DNA of 15,240 bases from Treponema sp. (GTDB lineage Bacteria; Spirochaetota; Spirochaetia; Treponematales; Breznakiellaceae): assembly GCA_009780595.1 (NCBI GenBank), contig WQZT01000011.1:1-15240 (forward strand), read 5' to 3'. Made by a program: the position numbers and the translations under genes. Each line of letters opens with the position of its first letter. The first letter of the stretch is position 1. Positions 1 through 5,996 of the stretch are shown here, one piece after another. Below the pieces are notes generated by a model. It saw nothing but the letters and a program-made list of their open reading frames with translations, was not told the origin of the DNA and ran no database searches.

Positions 1-1
1 A

Positions 2-1066
2 GCCGCTACTATAGAAGAAAAAAATAGTGCGCTGGATAAAATAGACGATGCGTCATCACACTTGCTGGGCGTAATAAACGATATTCTCGATATGGCAAAA
101 ATAGAAGCGGACAAATTGGAACTGACTCTCGTTGAATATAGCTTTGAGAAACTGGTGCAGAGGGTGCTGTCGGTGATTGCCTTCCGCGCCGATGAGAAGC
201 GGCAAAAACTCGCCGTGAATATCTCAGACGAAATTCCGCGCTGTGTTGTGGGGGACGCGCAACATTTGGCGCAGGTGATAACGAATCTGCTATCGAACGC
301 GGTGAAGTTTACTTCCGAAGGTGGCGAAATCCACCTTGACGCGTTTGCAGCGCAGGGGCAGACGGGCAGAAGCTTGCTCCTGCGGGTTGAAGTTACCGAC
401 AACGGTATCGGGATTTCGCGCGAGCAGCAGGAAAAGATGTTTGATGCGTTTGAGCAGGTGCAGAGCGGAACGAGCCGCGAACACGGTGGCACCGGGCTGG
501 GGCTTGCTATTTCCAAGCGCATCATCGAGCTTATGGGCGGCAGGATTTGGGTTGAGTCGGAGCTTGGCAAAGGCGCGAAGTTTATTTTTACCGTGGAGGT
601 TCAGCGCGGCACAAGCAATGGTGGCGCTGGTTCGGCAACGCAGACCGCGGCGGAATCCGCACCGCACAATTATTTTCCCGGCAAGCGGCTTTTGATTGCC
701 GAGGATATCGCCATAAACCGCCAGATACTTGTTACACTGCTGGAAGATTCAGGGCTCGCCATTGACTGCGCCGAAACTGGAAGCGAGGCGCTTGAGTTGG
801 TTGCCGCCGCTCCTGATAAATACGACATTGTGTTTATGGATTTGCAGATGCCGCACATGAACGGGCTTGAAGCAACGCGGCACATCCGCGCCCTGCCCGC
901 CGTTATGCGCCGCCGCAAGAAACTGCCGATTATCGCGATGACGGCGAACGTTTTCAAGGAGGACATCGCGGCGTGCCGAGCGGCGGGAATGGACGATCAT
1001 CTGAGCAAGCCGCTGGATATTGCCAAGATGCAGGATGTGCTGCGTACATATTTGGGGGAAGATTAA
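2..1066 (+). CDS. Hybrid sensor histidine kinase/response regulator, C-terminal part (5' truncated by window edge)
   Basis: The reading frame is open from the first complete codon at position 2, so the start and sensor domain lie outside the window; 354 residues are present. The fragment begins in the second helix of the dimerisation domain (around NDILDMAKIEADKLEL); the phosphoacceptor His would lie just upstream. A HATPase domain follows, with N box NLLSNAVKFT (about residues 95-104), G1 box DNGIGI (133-138) and G2 box GTGLGL. After a short low-complexity linker comes a receiver domain (about 229-350) with the acidic pair ED at 234-235, phosphoacceptor Asp280 in FMDLQMP, Thr314 and Lys336 in the LSKP motif. 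No HPt domain follows. The expected role is autophosphorylation on His and intramolecular transfer to Asp280; the signal and any partner cannot be told. No output domain is seen, so an external phosphotransfer protein is likely. Confidence 0.93.
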   Translation, partial: AATIEEKNSALDKIDDASSHLLGVINDILDMAKIEADKLELTLVEYSFEKLVQRVLSVIAFRADEKRQKLAVNISDEIPRCVVGDAQHLAQVITNLLSNAVKFTSEGGEIHLDAFAAQGQTGRSLLLRVEVTDNGIGISREQQEKMFDAFEQVQSGTSREHGGTGLGLAISKRIIELMGGRIWVESELGKGAKFIFTVEVQRGTSNGGAGSATQTAAESAPHNYFPGKRLLIAEDIAINRQILVTLLEDSGLAIDCAETGSEALELVAAAPDKYDIVFMDLQMPHMNGLEATRHIRALPAVMRRRKKLPIIAMTANVFKEDIAACRAAGMDDHLSKPLDIAKMQDVLRTYLGED

Positions 1067-1094
1067 TAGAGAGCAGGTGCAGTGAAAAGAAAGC

Positions 1095-1111
1095 TTTCCC
1101 CACGCGGGAAA
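1095..1111 (+). terminator. Short hairpin after the hybrid kinase, weak terminator candidate
   Basis: TTTCCC and GGGAAA form a perfect 6-bp stem with a 5-nt loop, 28 nt after the kinase stop. No real T-run follows, so termination is doubtful. It lies between the kinase stop and the candidate promoter of the next gene, as a separator would. Confidence 0.25.
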
Positions 1112-1127
1112 TTAACGTATCAAGCGA

Positions 1128-1156
1128 TTGTAAATTATCACGTATCCTGTTACACT
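1128..1156 (+). promoter_or_regulatory. Candidate sigma-70-type promoter for the cyclophilin-FKBP gene
   Basis: TTGTAA at 1128-1133 and TACACT at 1151-1156 are separated by exactly 17 bp. The -10 box is preceded by TGt, an extended -10 element. Each hexamer matches consensus at 4 of 6 positions. Only 6 nt separate the -10 box from the ATG at 1163, so the transcript would start at or next to the A of the start codon, giving a leaderless mRNA. No Shine-Dalgarno sequence lies before that ATG, which fits. Confidence 0.45.
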
Positions 1157-1162
1157 ATCTCA

Positions 1163-2203
1163 ATGAAAACACATTTATCTTCCCTTTTTGCAGTTTGCGC
1201 TGGCTTTTTAATGGTTTCCTGTGCGCCGGAGCGGACTGCCGCCCGCTCGCCTGAGGACACCGCTTTGGGCGACGGGCTTTTCGCCAGAATTGCCACAACG
1301 CGGGGGGACATCGTAGTCCGCCTCGAGTTTGAGCGAACGCCGCTGACCGTTGTCAACTTTATCGCGCTTGCGGAAGGCACGATGTCCGCCGCATCAGGCA
1401 CGCCTTTTTACAACGGGCTTACGTTTCACCGCGTCATCGAGAACTTTATGATTCAGGGCGGCTGCCCGCTCGGTAACGGCACGGGCGGTCCCGGCTACCG
1501 TTTCCCCGATGAGTTCGATCCCGAACTCAAACACGACAAGCCCGGAGTGCTTTCAATGGCGAACTCCGGTCCCGGCACAAACGGCAGCCAGTTCTTTATA
1601 ACGCACGTCGAAACGCCGTGGCTTGACGGCAAGCATACGGTTTTCGGCAACGTTGTACAGGGGCAGAACGTGGTGAACGCTGTCCGGCAGGGCGACAAAA
1701 TCGAAAAAGTTTCGATTATCCGCAACGGCACGGCGGCGAATGCTTTCAAGGCGGATCCGGCGGCGTTCGACAGGTTGCTTGCCAACTTCGATGCCGCCGC
1801 GGCCGCGCGCCTTCAATCCCGCCGCGATGCCGATCTCGCGCTCATCGGGGAGAGTTTCCCCAACGCAACGGTTTCCCCTTCGGGGTTGCGCTGGGTTGTG
1901 GACAAGGCCGGAAGCGGCGCTCGCCCTGCGCCGGGCAGCACGGCGATGGTCAACATCCGCGGCAAGTTTCTTGACGGCAGGTATTTTGCCAACAGCGATC
2001 TTTCAGGCGGCGCGGAAGAGTTGCCCGTTGGGTCAGGCAGGATTTTGCCGGGGCTTGATGAAGCCATTCTGGCTATGCAAACGGGCGAACAGCGGACAGT
2101 AATTATTCCGCCAGAGCTCGCCTACGGAGATCGTAATGTAAACGATGTAATTCCGCCGCACAGCTTTTTGGTTTTTGAGATAGAGCTGCTGCGTATAAAA
2201 TAG
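1163..2203 (+). CDS. Lipoprotein peptidyl-prolyl isomerase, cyclophilin-FKBP fusion
   Basis: The predicted product has 346 residues. The start at 1163 is chosen because it begins with a signal peptide ending in a loose lipobox, LMVSC, with Cys20 as lipidation site; a GTG at 1082 in the same frame would bury that signal behind 27 residues. Residues about 39-188 are a cyclophilin domain with FHRVI (catalytic Arg90), MIQGG (Gln98), GSQFFIT, and WLDGKH (Trp153, His158), so the active-site set looks complete. Residues about 238-346 are an FKBP domain with [17 protein letters not shown] and [14 protein letters not shown]. The FKBP pocket Trp is Leu, as in many bacterial FKBPs. The likely role is prolyl isomerisation and folding of exported proteins at the cell envelope. 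The gene is monocistronic, with a promoter candidate upstream and a strong terminator after the stop. Confidence 0.92.
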   Translation: MKTHLSSLFAVCAGFLMVSCAPERTAARSPEDTALGDGLFARIATTRGDIVVRLEFERTPLTVVNFIALAEGTMSAASGTPFYNGLTFHRVIENFMIQGGCPLGNGTGGPGYRFPDEFDPELKHDKPGVLSMANSGPGTNGSQFFITHVETPWLDGKHTVFGNVVQGQNVVNAVRQGDKIEKVSIIRNGTAANAFKADPAAFDRLLANFDAAAAARLQSRRDADLALIGESFPNATVSPSGLRWVVDKAGSGARPAPGSTAMVNIRGKFLDGRYFANSDLSGGAEELPVGSGRILPGLDEAILAMQTGEQRTVIIPPELAYGDRNVNDVIPPHSFLVFEIELLRIK

Positions 2204-2217
2204 CGGCGCTTGCACTG

Positions 2218-2280
2218 CGTTGTAACACAACAGTGTCTAATCTTATGGGCGCTGTTGTGTTAACAACTCTAATTTTTTAA
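2218..2280 (+). terminator. Rho-independent terminator after the isomerase gene
   Basis: The arms at about 2219-2236 and 2249-2267 pair over roughly 15-18 bp with one bulged A (core GTTGT-AACACAACAG against CTGTTGTGTT-A-ACAAC). A run of six T follows at 2273-2278. Immediately downstream, 2273-2280 and 2286-2293 (TTTTTTAA, 5-nt loop, TTAAAAAA) form a second, AT-only inverted repeat that could act as a minor backup. Confidence 0.85.
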
Positions 2281-2293
2281 TTCTATTAAAAAA

Positions 2294-2407
2294 CTCCATA
2301 ACGCCAACCGCGTTTAACTGCGCTATCCGCAATGAGTCAAATTTTTCACTAAAAAAAATAACCGTTTGGGTGTAGTTCGTTCTCCATATTTTAATACATT
2401 GGTATAC
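2294..2407 (+). promoter_or_regulatory. Upstream region of the PocR operon with a weak promoter candidate
   Basis: This AT-rich gap lies between the terminator and the first PocR gene. The best promoter match is TTGGGT at 2366-2371 and TTTAAT at 2390-2395 with an 18-bp spacer, placing the transcript start only a few bases before the ATG at 2408. I found no clear repeat pair for AraC binding by eye. Confidence 0.3.
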
Positions 2408-3853
2408 ATGAAACCGCTATTGGCTATCGGCGATCGCGGGCAGGAGGTTACGGTTGATGAGAGAAATATCATTAGCCGCAGGGAAATGCTCCCCCTGTTT
2501 GAAAAAGCCCGGCAGATACTACGATACTATAACGATGTGATGGGCGGTGTGGCGATTGTGATTGACAGTTCTGGCAACGAGATAAAAGCGCCCGACGAAA
2601 AAACACAAGTGCACCGCGTATGCCGAGCAGGTCGTGCCTGCTGTATAAAAAATTGTGGCATCTCTGATGTGAAAGCTTCATCAACACTTCAGATGAGGAA
2701 CGCTTGCCCACACTGGAAAACTCACCAGACAGCGCTCGATGAATCGCGCAACAACGACGGCGTGTACATTTATTCGTGCGAGATGGGTTTTGTGTATTGG
2801 ACAATTCCTCTGTACCTAAGCGGGCGTTACGCTGGTGCGCTGATCGCCGGACAGGTAATTGCAAACAACAGTGGGGATGTTGACACTGAGCGTGCTTCGA
2901 TGGTGGAATGTTTCAGCGCAATGTGCAATGACACATCGTATGTACGGGAATTTCAGGCGGTGGTGAACTCTGCGCCGCTAAAAACTGTCGAGGAAATAAA
3001 GGCGCTTGCACAATTGCTTGGACTGTGCGCCCATGAGATTTCCGAGCGAAGAGAAGAGACGCACAGAGCAGCGCGGTGTAAATCGTGGCAAAGTCTGTCA
3101 CCAAAAAGTTCGGTGTATTACGGCAAGCCTTCCAGCCAAAGCACGCAATCAAAGCAGAATGTTGCGCCATCACGGAGCGGCTTGCTTGAACGGGAGCGGC
3201 TGCTTGTTGCCGCATTCAGGCGCGGAGATAACGAAACTGGAGGAAAAATTCTCAAAGAGCTTATGGCAAATGTGATGAACGCAATGCCGGGCAATCTAGA
3301 AGTGCTTCGCTTTCGGGCGATAGATCTTGTAGCTCTTCTTTCACGTTCGGCAATTTCCGAAACGCACGATAATGGCGCGTTGCTTGAAACCAACAACCGG
3401 TATTTGAGCCGAATTATGGAATCAAAAACTTCTGATGAGTTAATAGAAAGTCTCTGTCTCGGCGCGGAGCTTATGGCGAGTAAAATATTTTCGTTTCAGG
3501 GAATGCGTCACGCATCGGCGCTCCGCCGGGCAGAGCGTTACATTTGGGAGAATTACACCCGCAAACTCAGCCTTGAAGAAATAGCAAAAGCTTCGGGGCT
3601 TTCTGCGCCGTATTTCAGCACGATTTTCAAAGAGGAAATGGGCGAGAATCTTTCGAGCTATCTCAACCGCTTGCGTGTGGAAGGAACGATAACGCTGCTT
3701 TCGGAAACGGGAAAACCGCTCAGCGAAATTGCAAAGCTCTGCGGGTTTGAGGATCAAAGCTGGTTTTCAAAAATATTTAAAAACTTCACAGGAATAAGTC
3801 CTGGAAAATTCCGCGAAAAAGGCGTAGCATCATTTTATAAACAAAAGGAATAA
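2408..3853 (+). CDS. PocR-domain sensor/AraC-family transcriptional regulator (paralogue 1)
   Basis: The predicted product has 481 residues. The start at 2408 (MKPLLAIG) matches the N-terminus of the downstream paralogue but has no ribosome binding site; ATG 2486 is an alternative. Residues about 20-165 form a PocR ligand-binding domain, a PAS-like fold found in regulators of propanediol and related catabolism, with the typical YSCEMGFVYWTIPLY segment and a GALIAGQ motif. Six Cys lie in it (72, 78, 79, 83, 100, 124). A helical middle region (about 250-370) starts with LLERERLLVAAFRRGD and is of a kind I recall in similar regulators. The C-terminal region, about 372-470, is an AraC double helix-turn-helix (LEEIAKASGLSAPYFS, then CGFEDQSWFSKIFK and TGISPGKFR). 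It should bind DNA in response to a cytoplasmic small molecule. It is the first gene of a three-gene operon; the next start is 2 nt after its stop. Confidence 0.9.
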   Translation: MKPLLAIGDRGQEVTVDERNIISRREMLPLFEKARQILRYYNDVMGGVAIVIDSSGNEIKAPDEKTQVHRVCRAGRACCIKNCGISDVKASSTLQMRNACPHWKTHQTALDESRNNDGVYIYSCEMGFVYWTIPLYLSGRYAGALIAGQVIANNSGDVDTERASMVECFSAMCNDTSYVREFQAVVNSAPLKTVEEIKALAQLLGLCAHEISERREETHRAARCKSWQSLSPKSSVYYGKPSSQSTQSKQNVAPSRSGLLERERLLVAAFRRGDNETGGKILKELMANVMNAMPGNLEVLRFRAIDLVALLSRSAISETHDNGALLETNNRYLSRIMESKTSDELIESLCLGAELMASKIFSFQGMRHASALRRAERYIWENYTRKLSLEEIAKASGLSAPYFSTIFKEEMGENLSSYLNRLRVEGTITLLSETGKPLSEIAKLCGFEDQSWFSKIFKNFTGISPGKFREKGVASFYKQKE

Positions 3854-3855
3854 TA

Positions 3856-5322
3856 GTGAAAAAGAAACTCATCCCCGCCCTTGCAACAACGGGCGGAAAA
3901 TTAGGGTTAATCATGAGCAACGCGCAAACGATGATGGATATTTATGCTGGGGCAACCGGAGCTTTCGTTAACATTCATTATTACAATTATTTCCATGCTG
4001 CTGAATCTGTTGATCAAACTACTGAACAAACAATGATAGACGAAAAAAATATTTGCCGTTCTTGTATCAAAAATAAAAAAAGCGCTGAGGTAAAAGACGC
4101 TTTGGAACAAGCTGTACATCCTTGTCTTGAAATGCACAGCAACGCGATAAAAGAGTCGCACCGTTTTGGCGGCAGTTATACATACGCATGCCCGCTTGGT
4201 TTTTTATTTTGGACAAGTCCCGTTTACAGCAACGGTCAGATCACCGGAGCGTTAACTGGCAGCGGCTTTCTGGGAATTGACAGCGATGAAAGCTGCCGAT
4301 TGATGCGCTCGGTGTGTGATAACGATGCAAGTATCGCCTGCAACGAAAAAGAATTGATCGAATGGATTTGCAGTTTTCCCCGCGCCGAGCCACGAATAAT
4401 AAAAGCGATGGCAGAGCTTTTGCTAGTCTGCGCGAAATCTCTTTCAGTTGGGAGCGACGGTTGCCATGAAGCAATAAACCGCCGGGCGCAACAACAGGCG
4501 GCGCTTTCGGTAAAAATCGATGACCTGAAAAACGAACTGCCGCCGGGAGTAGCGCGCCCGGAATATCCACTTGTTAAAGAGCGCGAACTTCTCGAATCGT
4601 TGCAAAAGGCGGACATCGAATCGGGAAAGCAAATACTAAACGATATTTTGGCGGCGATATTTTTTACAAATTCTGATCAGTTCAAGTATGTTCAATACCG
4701 GGCGATGGAACTCGCTGTGCTTATTTTCCGTGCGGATACAAGTTCGGGATTTTCTGTTGACGCCGCGCTGGAAACAAACAGCCACTATATAAAGTCAATT
4801 TACGAAGCGGAAAATATTGAGGAACTTACCGATGCGATGTACCATATTTTCGATGATGTAGCTTCGCATATATTTAGTTTTCATGTTGTTCACCATGCAT
4901 CGGCGCTTAAAAAGGCCGAATGTTTTATTCTTGAAAACTTTTCCCGCAGAATTAGTCTTGAAGAAATTGCAAAAATATCCGGCTTCTCTGCGCCGTACTT
5001 CAGCACTATTTTCAAAGATGAAATGGGCGAAAATCTTTCAAGTTATCTCAATCGTTTGCGCGTTGAAAAAGCAGGGTATATGCTTACCAGCACAAATTAT
5101 TCATTAAGCAAAATAGCCCGCGCGTGCGGCTTTGAAGATCAAAGCTGGTTTTCAAAAATATTTAAAGTGTACACGGGAATGAATCCAGGAAGATACCGGA
5201 CATTAGGAGGTAAAACATCTCCGCGAATTCCTGAAGTTATTTTTTCCCAGTCAATGTTAAAAAGAAATGATACGGCACCTGGTATATCGAACGTATCGAG
5301 TGCTGTGGTGAAAGAGGGCTAG
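3856..5322 (+). CDS. PocR-domain sensor/AraC-family transcriptional regulator (paralogue 2)
   Basis: The predicted product has 488 residues. The GTG at 3856 is chosen because AAAGGA lies about 7 nt upstream and the start sits 2 nt after the previous stop, which implies translational coupling. The architecture is the same as in paralogue 1: PocR domain (about 15-145) with CRSC (Cys67, Cys70), HPC (Cys90) and YACPLGFLFW (Cys112); helical middle (about 240-370, KERELLESLQKADIESGKQIL); AraC helix-turn-helix (about 372-460). The DNA-binding halves of the two paralogues are nearly identical (both contain APYFSTIFK, EMGENLSSYLNRLRVE and CGFEDQSWFSKIFK), whereas the sensor halves have diverged strongly. 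This suggests tandem duplication with retained DNA specificity and changed ligand specificity, and possibly a heterodimer. About 28 extra residues follow the DNA-binding domain; I do not recognise them. Confidence 0.9.
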   Translation: MKKKLIPALATTGGKLGLIMSNAQTMMDIYAGATGAFVNIHYYNYFHAAESVDQTTEQTMIDEKNICRSCIKNKKSAEVKDALEQAVHPCLEMHSNAIKESHRFGGSYTYACPLGFLFWTSPVYSNGQITGALTGSGFLGIDSDESCRLMRSVCDNDASIACNEKELIEWICSFPRAEPRIIKAMAELLLVCAKSLSVGSDGCHEAINRRAQQQAALSVKIDDLKNELPPGVARPEYPLVKERELLESLQKADIESGKQILNDILAAIFFTNSDQFKYVQYRAMELAVLIFRADTSSGFSVDAALETNSHYIKSIYEAENIEELTDAMYHIFDDVASHIFSFHVVHHASALKKAECFILENFSRRISLEEIAKISGFSAPYFSTIFKDEMGENLSSYLNRLRVEKAGYMLTSTNYSLSKIARACGFEDQSWFSKIFKVYTGMNPGRYRTLGGKTSPRIPEVIFSQSMLKRNDTAPGISNVSSAVVKEG

Positions 5323-5324
5323 CA

Positions 5325-5972
5325 ATGGAATTATTGCAGGATATTTCTTCGAGCATACAAAATGGCACTATTAAACAGATGGAAATTTTAATTACCAGAG
5401 CTTTAAACGAAAACTATCCTCCGAATACAATTCTGCAAGAAGGAGTAGTTGCCGCTCTTATTAAAATGGAAAAACAATGTAATAGAAATGAAATATTTGA
5501 TACGGAAATTTTGGCGGCAGAATGGGCAATGAAAGCCGCTCTCGAAATTATTATGCCGCACGTGCGAAATGATGCGGACGATTTTTTGGGAACGATCATT
5601 ACCGGAACGCTGGAAGGCGACATTCGTGAGACGAGTAAAAATATTGTTTCATGTTTGATGCAGGGGCAAGGGCTGAAGGTTGTTGATTTGGGCGCAAGCG
5701 TTTCAACGGTTCGCTTTATCGACACCGCGCTCGAAGAGAAGGCGAACATTATCGCTTGCAATGCTGCGCTGACGGTTTTTCTGCCGCAGATGAAGTTGCT
5801 GGTGCAGGCGGCGGCGCAAGCGGACATTCGGGGAAAAACGAAAATATTGCTGTCGGGAGCTCCAGTTACCGAATTGTTTTGCAAAAGCATCGATGCTGAT
5901 ATGTACGCTTCCGACTCCATTCACGCAGCGAAAATTGCCGCCGAGTATTGCAGGAAAGTGAAGGCAAAGTAA
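5325..5972 (+). CDS. Corrinoid-protein-like (B12-binding fold) protein with altered cobalamin motifs
   Basis: The 215-residue product starts 2 nt after the previous stop, with AGAGGG about 8 nt before the ATG. The length and fold match the small corrinoid proteins of methanol and methylamine methyltransferase systems. Residues about 5-80 resemble the helical cap domain (EIFDTEILAAEWAMKAALEI) and about 87-210 the Rossmann-like B12 domain (GTLEGD, KNIV, GLKVVDLG, GAPVT, DADMYASDS). The key positions differ. The DxHxxG motif reads D99-I-R-E-T-S104, so the cobalt-ligating His is Arg and the Gly is Ser. The SxL motif reads N146-A-A148. The Gly-Gly before APVT reads Ser177-Gly178. Normal base-off/His-on cobalamin binding is therefore unlikely. 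No methyltransferase, activase or UroD-type gene lies in the window. Its operon with two PocR regulators suggests a regulatory or sensing role, which is inference. Confidence 0.85.
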   Translation: MELLQDISSSIQNGTIKQMEILITRALNENYPPNTILQEGVVAALIKMEKQCNRNEIFDTEILAAEWAMKAALEIIMPHVRNDADDFLGTIITGTLEGDIRETSKNIVSCLMQGQGLKVVDLGASVSTVRFIDTALEEKANIIACNAALTVFLPQMKLLVQAAAQADIRGKTKILLSGAPVTELFCKSIDADMYASDSIHAAKIAAEYCRKVKAK

Positions 5973-5996
5973 CCGCCCCAACCGCCGCGCCGCTAT
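5973..5996. other. Convergent gap without visible terminator
   Basis: Only 24 bp separate the stops of the plus-strand corrinoid-like gene and the minus-strand TPR gene. It is GC-rich, with no stem followed by a T-run on either strand, so readthrough and overlapping 3' ends are likely. Confidence 0.4.

Noticed and set aside
1082..1162. GTG at 1082 as the start of the isomerase gene
   Set aside because: It would place 27 charged/polar residues before an otherwise good lipoprotein signal peptide, and the promoter candidate lies downstream of it.
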